DNA of 64,000 nt from Cloeon dipterum (lineage: Eukaryota; Arthropoda; Insecta; Ephemeroptera; Baetidae). The notes beneath the pieces were generated by a model. The model made no database searches. It saw only the letters and a program-made list of their open reading frames with translations, and was not told where the DNA came from. Positions 35,423-47,300 of this stretch are shown in pieces. The stretch's first letter is position 1, and every line of letters starts with the position of its first letter. Both the position numbers and the translations under genes were made by a program. The stretch is from positions 17,352,886 to 17,416,885 of the forward strand of contig NC_088789.1 of assembly GCF_949628265.1 (NCBI RefSeq), in the 5' to 3' direction.

Positions 35423-37756
35423 CTCTCAGGTGGATTCCTTAATTATTTTTTGCCCGGCCGACCTTGAGAAAAATGAATTTTCTTTGCTTCCCCGCCAGCC
35501 GTCCCTCTCCGTCTTGCGAGAGAGAGAAAGAGGAGAGAGAGGAAAAAATGGCTCGAGAAAGCAACAACTCCGTCTGCCTGCTCTGAACGGTTCGTTTGTT
35601 CACTCGCAGGTGACAAGAGAGAGAAAGATGCTCTCAGACACTTCCTCGAATGCATTTCCACCTTTGCACGTTTAAAAGTGTAACTGCTTCATTGGCCTCC
35701 GCCGCAGCCGCCGAAAGGGTTTCTCTGCTCGGCCAGTCACGCTTCTTCTCAAACTTGATTTCCAATTGCAACGCACTTGATCTCGCCTTTGAGTTTCATG
35801 TTGCGCTAGCCGCTACTGCTCACGCTGTACGCCGACATAATTTAAAAACGAGCGATATTTTCCTCATTACGCCAGACGCGGCAACAAGTAATACAGCGCA
35901 GATTGAATTCTTGAATTGACACCCCAACAGCGTCGAGTAGTGCCTCTCACAAAGGTTTACAATGCAGAGCGATTTTTCGATAGCCGCCAAAGAAAATTTT
36001 CACGTGGAAACATCTGTGATGAGGGACAAATAAATCGCGTTAAAAGGCCTGGGAAAATAGCCAGGAACTGGAACAAGAACCATACCGTCTTGGTAGCGGA
36101 AAAATGCGCATTTCTCAACAACCAAACGCGAATTTCCTTGTTGCAAGAAAAGGACAAAAATCAATTCGATAATGGAAATTTGGGTGTTTGTTGATCGATG
36201 CGCAATTTCACCGCTACAAAGACGATAGGGTTTGGTGAGCATCCGGAATTTAGAGGCCAAAATAACTGAAGTCATTTATAAATGATCCAATTGTGGAAAA
36301 AAATCACCAGATGAGATCCAAAATTCGTATCTCAGCTCAGTTTAGGAAATTTAATCTCAAAAGCCAAAAGCCAATAAAGATAATAATAATTAGTCTCAAT
36401 TTGAGATAAAAAAAAATCGGATCTCTTAGTGCAATATGATATGATTTTTCAAATAATTCTCATCGAATTTTCCTTGTGTTGAATGAAAAGAGTTAACGCA
36501 CTGTTGGAAAAGGTCAACAACTAATCTATTTAAAGCGTAGACGTCTGCTTTCTCGAGGCGCAAAATGGCTAACCACGCGAGAAATTTGATATGACAATGT
36601 CACCAAGGTCGAAGTGATGAGATATAGTAAGGCGTGGGAATTTTTCGAGCTTCTGCTACAAAACATTTTGCTACACACACTCGACCGCGATTGTGTGCAA
36701 ATTTGCTGCGAATCGCCCGCTGTGTGTGTGTGTCAGTGTATATACCGCATGCTTGTTTACGTTCCAGGCATTTGTCCGCCTCAGCAATATTGCTACAATT
36801 TATATTATCCAGGAAGTTGGTGCAAAGGGCTCATTGCCAAATTGAATTATTAATTGCAGCTTAATTCCAAGAATGTTTTCCTCTGGCGTTGGTTGAAACA
36901 GTGAAATTTGTTTCATTTTTTAATTTTTATTTTAGAACATTACGATGGCTATGTATTTTACACACGCGAGTTAAATTATGGCTTATTTAAAGCCGTTGGA
37001 AGATTTTTTGCAAACCTGTCTAATAACCGGCTTGAAGATCGCTTCAGATTCAATTATTGCTACTTCTCAATTGCAAAAGAAGTCTTATTTGCCAAATTTG
37101 ATGATTTCACACAGCTTTACAAGGAACAAAAAAGGTGAAAGGTTGATAGTTTAGAATCTGAAATTATTACTCCATTGAAGGTAATAACTTCCAATCAAAT
37201 TTAGCCAAATTTAAACGCCTCAAATTGCTTGTTATTTTTTAAAAAGTCTTTCGTGTCCTGAAACGGGAGAGCCCTCTGACAGGCCCCGCTAATAACTTGC
37301 AAATGGATCAGACTTGATATTCTTTATATTTTTTTGAATATTTTCTTGAATCGAATTTATTCGTCTTTGCCGAGCAAATTCAGCGTAGAGTATACGAAAG
37401 TGGCGAAATTCAAATGGCAGGTATATCTTTGTGTTGCTAATTTAAAGGATTGCGCGCGGCGATCGGTCGGTCGGCGTGAATGGCGGATGCTTTTTCAGAG
37501 TGAGCTGCCTCAAAGTTTAAACAGAGTCGGTTCGTTTCGTTCGTAGACTGGCTGTACATAAAATGAAGCGAGCTAAGCCCGCTAGCGACTGGTTCTCTCC
37601 AAGGTCGGTGGCTGCAGTTAAGGCAGCGGCTTACGGCCACTGAACCCTGAGCAATCGCTTTGTTGCCTTCGCAGGTACGCTCTCGACTCTCGAGCGGCCG
37701 GCGAAGAAAGAAAGAAACTCACTCGCGCAGCCGAGCAGACTCATGACATGACTAAC

Positions 37757-37815
37757 AACCGACCGACCGACCAACCGAGCCAGCCAGAGAACCAACCGAA
37801 CCAACGAACGAACGG
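37757..37815. repeat. Imperfect CCGA/CCAA tetranucleotide repeat
   Basis: A run of CGAC, CAAC, CAGC and GAAC units about 59 bp long, within a GC-rich island. It is too degenerate for a clean unit. Confidence 0.65.
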
Positions 37816-38024
37816 CCTTTCGCCGCCGCAACAATTATTTGTTTACTATTCGCTAATTCCGACCTTCCATCGTTCTAACACCCTAATAAAATAATTTGTT
37901 AAAATCAAGTTCGAAGAAAGAACAGTCTCCGGAAAGATTGGATTTTTAAAAATGAGAAAAATAAGTAACAATTAAAATATAGATTTTGATATTTTCTGTA
38001 AAACCCACTCAAAGGGCTACCAAG

Positions 38025-38100
38025 TTTCAGATTCTTATCTGTTCTGATGGTCTTGTCTAACCTCAGAGGACACCCCAAGCATGATATGAGGGTAAAATAC
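38025..38100 (-). repeat. Family E repeat copy 3 (inverted)
   Basis: TGTTCTGATGGTCTTGTC followed by AGAGGACACCCC is the reverse complement of the first block shared by 4640-4745 and 18690-18785. The second block of those copies is not clear here. Confidence 0.5.
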
Positions 38101-38349
38101 AACAAATCGAGCAATTTTGATTTCCGCATTGTTCACCTGAATTAAAAATACAACTGTTTTTCGATCTTAGACCCTCTCTACTTAAAAAACTTCGAGTTTA
38201 ACCATCCTGAAAATTTCTAGGAATGTTACACAGACTTTGGCAAACATTTAAGTACCTTAAGAAAAAAATTGCGAACATGAAAGATTCGTAAATTACTTAA
38301 ATTTGGAAAATTAAAGAACTGGTTCAAATTTTTAAATTGTAGGTTCAAT

Positions 38350-38610
38350 ACGGAGTCTATGGACATCATTAGGCACAAAGTTTTAAGTTCTAGCTTCATT
38401 AGAACTCAAGAATATTCTCATTTTAGTAAATAATGCTGTTCCTCCAAAATTTCCCCCGGTTTTTCGGAAAACGGCATTAAATTAATCCTTCGAAAAAGGT
38501 TCTTTCGACAACCTAACATTTTAGCACCCTAACATCTTAACTAACAAAAAAATGGGGCTCAACAAAAAAGTTCCAACCAAATCTCTTGTGGAAACACCCC
38601 AAATTGTTTG
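38350..38610 (+). repeat. Family D repeat copy 3
   Basis: Contains AGGCACAAAGTTTTAAGTTC followed by TAGCTTCATTAGAACTC, then TTTTCGGAAAACGGC, ATGGGGCTCAACAAA and TCTCTTGTGGAAACACCC, in the same order as 19368-19610. Confidence 0.65.
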
Positions 38611-38929
38611 GAACATCCTATTGTTTGCAGTATTTTCTAAATCCTTGATATTTTAGATTACCCATATGTAATTTTTCTTAAATAACTGTTAAATATTATA
38701 TTTAAAAAAAAACCCCGGTTAAAACTGCAGGGAGCAGTGTCACAATGTGGCGGAACCATTCATTTTTCGACCTTGAGAAATCCGTCAAAATACTGCAGAA
38801 CTTTAAATCCTATCTCGTCTATGCACCAAAATAAATAAAAAGCTAAAGAATTTAAATTGAAGCGAAATAATTTTTTTCAAAGTACGAATTTTTGCGGAAC
38901 CCAAGCCTTAACTAGAATAGGAATTTAGG

Positions 38930-39290
38930 AGAGTGGTGCGGCCGCGTCCACAGCACCGATGCAGAATCGGCACTCGGATCGACCTTGGGCCTCAGAGGGC
39001 CCATGGTGGGCCCCGGCGGCCCTCGGCTCGCAATGTAAATAAATAGAGTGGCGAGTGTGTGCACGTTCAAGGACGTTGGAGAGTGCACGCGACGGAGGCG
39101 GTCCGCGGGCCCCGTCAAGGGGTCTGCGGGGGCCGCGACGGGGGCCGGGGTGCGTCCTACCTGGCGCTCGGCGACACTCGGCGGCCCTGCGAGTCCCTCA
39201 GGGGCGTCCACGAGTCATGCTGGCCGGGCAAAACACGCACGGAGACCCACCTTGCACGCTTTCTTTCCTCCACTGATTAGAATGGACCCA
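38930..39290. promoter_or_regulatory. Isolated CpG-rich island, possible promoter region
   Basis: About 300 bp of very GC-rich sequence stands out sharply from AT-rich DNA on both sides. Open frames exist on both strands over the same bases, so they are not evidence of a gene. Its position, upstream of both Hr39 (minus) and cubilin (plus), fits a promoter or first exon. No core promoter motif was confirmed. Confidence 0.3.
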
Positions 39291-40121
39291 AGGTAAAGAA
39301 ATAACACAAAAAACATGGCACGCCTCTCTGACCTGGCTTGAGTACAGGCCCGCTAGGTGGCACCACTCGGCGCCACCAAATCCGCAACTCCCAGCGCCGC
39401 ACTCCCGCAGAGTCAAACGCGCTAAACACTTCTTTCTTCGCTTCACACACGCGTGTTTGATTGAGATTTGCCAAAACCTTAAAATTTGTTTTTTGTTAAT
39501 TGTTATCAGCAATTAAAATTCAATTTTATTACTTTTGATGCAGAATCCCGCGATTGAAGTGTCACGAAAACTGATTTGAATTTTTAATGTTTTATTATAT
39601 AATAATTAATAAAGCTGATAGATTTAAAACCTGACGCAGACCTGAAGCAGTTAAAAACCATACAAAATTGCTATGAAAGATCATTTCAAAGTAGTTTTGA
39701 GGACATAAATATATTCTTATTTGGAAAGAGCTTTTTTCCATCTCTCCCATACCTGGTAATTGGAAACCATAATTTTTCCATTTTAATGAGCCCTAGACAA
39801 AATAAATTTATTTTTTAGACGAGTATTAGAAATTTTTAACGAAATATTGCTCCTCTTCTTATAGTCCTAATGAAATAAAGAAAACTTGGATAATTACGGA
39901 TAAAACGATAAAAATGAAAGTTTCTCTGAAAAGTCCTAATTTTGAAATTGTGCCGAAAACGGTTACTTAAAAACCCGTCCATAAATCGACTTAAAAATCA
40001 TCTAGAACCAACAGTTTTGTCTCCAAAGATTAATTTATAAATATGAACAAAAGTTCGAAAACGAAACGCAAAAATTGGTCTAAAACCCTAAACAACGATG
40101 AAAGTTTTCCGCAGAAAATCG

Positions 40122-40137
40122 TATATATATATTTATA
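40122..40137 (+). promoter_or_regulatory. TATA-like AT tract upstream of cubilin
   Basis: A TATATATATATTTATA tract lies about 255 nt before the cubilin start codon. It could be a TATA element, but such tracts are common in this AT-rich DNA. An AG at 40378-40379 after a pyrimidine-poor tract leaves open a separate 5' exon. Confidence 0.2.
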
Positions 40138-40392
40138 CGTTCCGTCTAAATAAAAATTTTCCACAATTAATTAGAGCTATAGAGTATAATTTTTACCACC
40201 AGTATTATTGTGTCCCCTTGTCAGCAATGGGCGTTGATGTTGCATTTTCAAAATTAAATTTGAGCCGAGTGCGATTACGCCCCTTGGACGCCTTTAGAGA
40301 TAATTCGCCCCCCGTTTGGTGCCAGTCGGTGTTTCACCGTCAGCGGACTAAGAGGATTAGGGGTATCTCTACAATCAGAAAACCAAGTTGCA

Positions 40393-41319
40393 ATGGCAGC
40401 GCCTTTGCTGCGATTGCTCTTGTTTGGCTATTTCTGCGTCGCAGTCGCAAAAGGACAAACTTTGTATGAAAAACAGTAAGTTTTGTTGAAATTTAAAATT
40501 TTGTATCAATTTGTGACTACACCAGTTTTATATTTTATTGAAGCGCCGGGAAATAATTTAAGGAAATTGAAAGCCACAATATTTTCGCACCCACTTGTAA
40601 TATCTTCCGCCAGGTTATTATTTGCATATGAGTTTTTAAAATAATTTTTTATTAAGCTCATTTTGAATTTAATATTTTGGTTAGACTTAATTAGAAATTC
40701 TAATTTAAGAAAAGTTATAAACGAGAGAATCCACACCTTTTTTAAAAATCTGGGGTACAAACAAATTGCAACTTAATTAAAAAAATTGCATAATTGATGT
40801 TAAGGCCAAGACTGAGGACTCAAAATGGAAACTTGCTAATAATCAGCGGGAAAGACAGGAACATCACTCTCAGGACTATCGGCTCACAGAGTTTCATCAA
40901 CATAAACGGCGAAAACTTGATTTCGTTGGTGGCACAAGTAAAATCTAACTCTTGAATGATTTTCTATTAAAAATATACATTATTCAGGCCAAGTCGGCAG
41001 TGACAACGTTACAGGAGGGCACGATCGACAGTTTGCAAAGCTCGCTAAAATCTTTGTCGAGTGACCTTTACAGCGTTGGTGGCGTGATTCAAAGAACCGC
41101 CACGCTTGAAAACGGTCTCACCAATCTAACAACTAACGTGGTGAGTATTAGGCAGGGAGATTAACTCTAATTAGAAAATTATGATTTATTTTCGTTTGAC
41201 CTTTTTTAACAGACCCGAAACAGGAGGATTATGGTGGGCAGATTCGGAATAATGAACAATCGGGTCAGTTTTTTATTAATGAGCCTAATTATTCAAACTA
41301 ACCAAATTGCGAAAACCAG
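40393..41319 (+). other. Cubn: Cubilin N-terminal region, exons 1-4
   Basis: Exons 40393-40475 (signal peptide), 40811-40937, 40988-41140 and 41213-41263. The second to fourth exons encode a stretch of about 110 residues between the signal peptide and the first EGF domain. It is rich in Leu and Ser/Thr with heptad-like spacing. By position and the GNL.IISG motif it corresponds to the region that trimerises vertebrate cubilin. That function is inferred, not visible. Confidence 0.75.
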
Positions 41320-44300
41320 GTTAAAAAATTGGAGCGTGACCTTCTCTTGATCAAGAGGAACCTGCGGAAGAACGATTGTGCGAGCAATCCGTGCAAGAAC
41401 GGCGGAGTTTGCGAAGACGCGTTCAGAAAGTTCTACTGCAGATGCATACCAGGCTGGGAAGTATGCTTTTTTAAGGCGATAAAGTTGACCCAAGAAAATA
41501 CAGTTTTGATTTGAAAAAAGGGGCCGACGTGCGAAACAGACGTGAACGAATGTGCACGATTCGTGGGAACAGACTTAGGCTGTCAGAACGGAGCCACATG
41601 CGTCAACAAGCCAGGGACTTACGAGTAAGTGAAGAGCCCAAAAAAACTGTTGTATTATCCTAAATTCTTATTCCTCGAGCAATGAGCTAGATTTTGATTA
41701 AATTTTTTCAAGGTGTTTGTGTCCTGGAGGTTTCTACGGACTGCACTGCACGCAAAGTTCCAACAACTGCACTTCAGCCTCCGCCATTGAGTTGTGCGGA
41801 CACGGAACCTGCATCCCTCAGCGGCTCGGAGGGAGGGGCTATACCTGTCTTTGCGACCAGGTATGTTTATGCGTACTTAAAGTAATCAAATCTCTTGATT
41901 GGTTCTTGTGGTACTTTTTGCAAGGAACAAAAACACAAAATAAAAGATATTACGGTTTTGTCGACTGTTGGCACGCGGCGTGTCGAATTGTCGATAGAGT
42001 GATTCAGCTGCCTAACCTATTTAGAACTTCAGGAATCGATTAAATTTCAAAAATAAAATTCCAGTACTACTTTTATAATTTAAAAAAATATATATTCCTT
42101 TTTGTAAAAGGGTTGGAAAACGAACCCTCTATCAGGAGCATGCACTGACGACGTGAACGAGTGCGAAACGATGACGAGGCCAGCGTGTTCAGTTTCCCCG
42201 GCCGTTCCTTGCGTCAACACTCCAGGCTCTTTCATGTGCGGAGCTTGCCCAGCAGGTATAAAAAACACATTTTACATTATTCAGGCCTGAATTTTATACC
42301 CTAGGGTTTTCGGGAAATGGATATTTCTGCTCCGACATCGACGAGTGCACGACAAACAACGGGGGTTGCAGTGAAAATCCGAAAGTGCTTTGCTACAATA
42401 CTATGGTAAGACCACAACTATCAAAAGCCAGAAAATATTGAATTCAATTTATTCTTGGCACTCAGGGATCGCGAATGTGCGGCCATTGCCCGCCAGGTTT
42501 CACAGGTGACGGATTGACCTGCACGCTAAGCAGCAGCAGCCCGTGCGGCTCCAACAACGGCGGCTGCCACCCTCTGGCCCGCTGCTATGACAATCCAAGT
42601 ATACAAATCGGGCAGAGATATATTGGAGGCGGATATAATCTTGCAGACGGAAATTAGTTTATTTGTAGACTGTAAGAGGCCTCTAAATTAAATCAGAGAA
42701 AATGGGCAAAATTCAATAATTGAATACTTTCTAAACTAACAAATTAAATTGATTCAGAATTATTCAGAACAAATTGCGTCCGCCTTCTAGATTAAACAGA
42801 AATCAAACAAAATTGCCTTTTAGATTTTCTGCAAGATGAAATACTCGTCGTCAATGACTCTAAAACAGTGCTTGACAGACACATATATATTTCAGACATT
42901 GGGGCTTCGTTTGTGCAGTGCATTTGCCCACCAAGCTACCAAGGAGCTGGATTCGGACCTCTCGGCTGCATACGCACCGGTGACAACGACTCAGACGTTT
43001 GCAGGCCGAATCCTTGCGCTCACGGAAGATGCTACCCTTCAAGCACTAGTTATTTTGAATGCGAATGTCATCCGGGCTATAAAGGTATTGAATTTAACTC
43101 TAAATAAATTAAATTAGCCTCCGAAAATTATTTCAGGATATTTGTGCGACACTCCAATATTGGACGGATGCAATCCAAATCCGTGCGAAAACGGTGGGAC
43201 GTGCGTCTCAAGAAACGGAGCCTACTCCTGCTCCTGTCCAAGTGGTTTCTTAGGTCAGCAGTGCCAGTATCTGAGCTCTGGTGAGCCCACAGTTTTAAAT
43301 TTAAATCATTGAATTTAAAATTATTTTTCCTTGGTTAGGTTGCGGAGGGGAAATCAACCAAGATACGGGCTCCATCACTTACTCAACAAAAAACGAGCAT
43401 TTTACGGCGGGTATCAACTGCTTGTGGCACATCAGCGTTAACGAGTCGCAGGTCATCGTTGGTACCTTTTCCAACTTTGCAGTTTCTCTAAGTCCGAGCT
43501 GCAATGCCGACTGGGTCCAGGTATTCCACATAGTGTCAATATATTAAAAATTAATCCAATTCTTGCTGCAGATCCACGACGGAAAGAGACCTACGTCGCC
43601 GTCGATTGGCACCTATTGTGGAAGTGCATTACCGCCTTCTAATATCACCAGCACGACCAACGCCATCGTTTTGTGGTACAACTCTCCACGTGCCTCTTTG
43701 CAGTCGAGTTTTGAGTTTCGCTGGACGACTAAAGCACCTAGTGAGTCTTTCATGAAAATGAGAAAAAAATCAGTGAGCTTCTCGTGTTCTCTGATTGGTG
43801 TGGCATTTTTTTTACATATTTCAAAAAACGGCAAAAGTAGTAATTTTTGTCACACTTTCCCCTATTCCATAGAATTTTCTACCTAATTATTCGGATTCAT
43901 CGAATTAGACCCCCAGGAATCGATTGACACTGTCTAAAATGCTGCTTTAATTAATTTAATATTTAAAAAAACGTGCGTAGTCTTAAAATTATGTTGTAAT
44001 GTTTATACAGCATGTGGAGGAATCTTCATAAACCAAACCTTGGGCACGATTAAGTCTCCAGGATTCCCAGCCGTGTATCCCGCGAACCGAGAGTGCGTTT
44101 GGCGGATATCGGTGCGGCCAGGGATGCGGGTCAGATTGCACATTTTCACCTTACAGCTGCGACAAAGGTCAACTAATTGCGAGCGAGATTTCATTGAAGT
44201 AAGGCACCAAGGTTGAAGCACGTTGCATTGATCCATAACTCGTTTGAATGTCAGATCAAAGATGGATCCGGCCAGATGCTGCAAAAAATTTGCAACAATA

Positions 44301-47300
44301 CGGGCGCCACGTCGCTCACCTCAATTGGGCCCACGATGGTAATCCGCTTCAAAAGTGGAGAGGCCAGTGGTGACGAAGGAAAATTCGAAATGACATTCTC
44401 CGAGATAACTGGTAAATCTGTTGGATTATATTGCACTTAAAATTTTAATAGAGGAAATTCAGGCGTTGAAGGATGCGGAGGCACGTGGACTACAGAGCGC
44501 GGTGTCATCTCTTCGCCCAATTATCCTAGGGTTTACCCAAATAGACTGCATTGCGAATATTTGATCCAACTTCCGATCAACGAGAGAATCAAAGTTACCT
44601 TTGCTGACGTTAAGATAGAGACGACTGAAAATTGTAATTTTGATTACTTGGAGGTAAATGTGTTATTTATTATCACTACAGATCGAGACCCTCAAGTTTT
44701 TTTCACGCTGCAATTCAAATTTCTTTTAGTTACGCGATGGGTCTTCTGAAAGTAGCCCCCTCGTCTCCAAAATCTGCGGCACCGATATTCCAGCTGCATT
44801 TGTATCAAACGGAAATGAACTGCTCTTCATTTTCCACACAGATCAGTCAAAGACCGAAAGAGGATTTTTAATAAAATATGAAACAGGTGAGAGGATGGAG
44901 ATCACTCTGTCTTTTGGTCTAATCCATTCTTTTGAAGCTTGCAACCAAATCTTCACGGCTCCAAGTGGAATAATTACTTCACTAAACTATCCAAATAATT
45001 ATTCAAACTCGAAAGAATGCATTTATCAAATAGCTCAACCTCTGCACAAGTCGATCATCTTGGAATTTTTAGATTTTGATATAGAGGCACATCAAAGGTG
45101 TTTGCACGACTCGGTCACAGTAAGTTCGCTGAGACTAATTAATGCAACGGAAGAGACAAAATAAAAAATCTAGTTTCTGTGTCATTAAATTTTAAGTTCT
45201 TCATTTTTGGTAACAAACGGAAATTTTAATTTTAATTAATCCAGATTAGAGATGGTCCGTCAGAAAGCTCACAGTTCTTGGGAAAATTTTGTGGCAAGAA
45301 ACCTCCACCGATCACGATTTCGACAAGAAACTTTCTATGGATCAAATTCAAGACTGACGCAACCGTGGTTAAAAAGGGCTTTGCGGCGAATTACACCGTT
45401 GTGGACACAAGTTGTTAATTTATTTAAAAAAAATTCAACTGTTTTAAGTACAGAAAATTTCAGCTTGTGGCGGAATTCTCGTCAATCCAACCGGCGACAT
45501 CAACTCACAAAACACTGGTGACATTTGTACGTTCGTGATCCACGTCGAGAAATCAATGGTGATCCGCCTCACCTGGAGACAAATTTGGAGCAGCGATTCA
45601 AACACTAATGCAAACTGCTTCAACTCGGACAATGCACAGATTTTTGACAACTCCACGAGCCCGGCAGGAATGGAAATTGGAAGGTTTTGTTAGCCTTATT
45701 AGTGTCCGATTTTGAAAGGGAAAAACAATTTTTCAGGTACTGTGGCAATAAGTTGCCCCCGGAGTTGGTCTCGCAGGGTAACACGGTGACCATAAAACTG
45801 AACCAAACGATGCCCGACTCGTCCAAATTTGAGCTGTCTTACGCATCAGTCAAGGCGTCCGACTGTAATTTTATTTGGTACGCTTTTCAGAGTCAACTTT
45901 TCAGCGGATGATTTTTCAGTGTGTGGAGGATCATACTTCACCGCCGCCGGAACTCTCACGTCACCAAATTACCCCAGGAAATACGCGTCAAACTTGGACT
46001 GCATTTACATCATTCAGGTTGCTGATGGACAGCAAATCAGTCTCAACTTCACGGTTTTCGATTTGGAAAACTCAACGGATTGCTCGTTTGATTTCATTGA
46101 AATTAGGTGATTATGGTTTTAAACACAAGTGAGGCAGGTTTAACTTTTATAATTTAAAAAATTAAAATCCTCCTACAAGCCGTTACATTTCTGCATGCAA
46201 TTTTCCCACAGCACTTTATCTGTTCGAAACATTTGGATGTATTACAAACTTTTTCCAGAGTAAATCGTTTTGTCTCGCTGAGAAGATACCGAATATGTTA
46301 AAGTTGATTAAAATCCGAGCACTTCAAAAAACAAATTATGGTAGTTTGAAATTAATGAAAATTATTATTAACTAAGTACATCCGCTATCCACTGTTGCCA
46401 AAACTCTCGAAATTAATGGTTAAGGAATATTTAATTTTGTTTATAGGAACGGGCAAAGCAATACTTCGCCGTTGGTTGGAACGTTCTGTGGAAATAACCG
46501 GCCGCCGCCGATCATACCATCTCACAGTAATTCACTCTGGATTCGCTTCCACACTGACGGCACCCTTCAATTCAAAGGCTTCAGAGCTCTTTGGGATGGA
46601 GCTTCAACAGGTTTGATTGCTCAAAAGTTAGAAAATAATCTTTTCATGCCACAAAGGATCTCAAGCGTAACTTTAATTTTTGATAACTATATTATAGGTT
46701 TTATGAATCAGGCATTTTTAGTTAGTATTTTTTATGGAAGCGAATATATTAGAATTAAAAATTCAATATTGCAGAAGAATAAAATTGCTAATTTTTAACT
46801 AACAGAGCAAATTTTTGTAAGGCTGTGGCGGTATTTTGAGATCATCATCTGGACACATTGAGTCACCAAATTATCCTCAGCCATATGGGACAAACGCAGA
46901 GTGCATTTGGAAAATTTACGTCAGCAAAGGAAACAAAATCAACCTTTGGCTGGTGGATTTTGACATGGAAAAGTCAGATTTTTCTTCAGGCTGTTATGAC
47001 TATGTTGAGGTGAACCATTTTCCAGTACCTTTTTTAAATTTTATTATACGAGTATAATTATGTCTTAAACCGATTTTAAAAAAGCCACATTATTTTGTTA
47101 CACATTATTTGGCAAGAGTGGATCGTCATCTTAACTTTTTTAAATGCTTATAATTATCAGATTAGAGATGGCGATGCTTTAGATGGTAAGGTTTTGAAGA
47201 AGCAGTGCACCTCAAACGACTTCAGCGGAGTGATTGCGTCCAACGAAAATTCAGTCACAGTCATAATGGCGACCGACGCATCCAACGCAGGAAGAGGATT

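Larger units (their letters stand above)
29218..40392. other. 11 kb region upstream of Hr39 and cubilin, no coding exon recognised
   Basis: It separates the minus-strand Hr39 from the plus-strand cubilin. It contains family D (29290-29545, 38350-38610), family G (29685-29765, 32690-33160) and family E (38025-38100) repeats, two tetranucleotide-rich stretches (35398-35422, 37757-37815) and CpG-rich islands near 32080-32350, 35290-35720, 37440-37830 and 38930-39290. The islands carry overlapping open frames on both strands with no family motifs. They are good places to look for the non-coding first exons and promoters of Hr39 and cubilin. Confidence 0.55.

Noticed and set aside
36311..36427. 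Possible small inverted repeat (GAGATCC...GGATCTC)
   Set aside because: Matches between the arms are short and A-rich, and no second copy was seen in the window.
39048..39296. Plus-strand frames in the GC-rich island before cubilin
   Set aside because: Three plus frames and one minus frame are open over the same bases, which points to composition rather than coding. No similarity is recognised.
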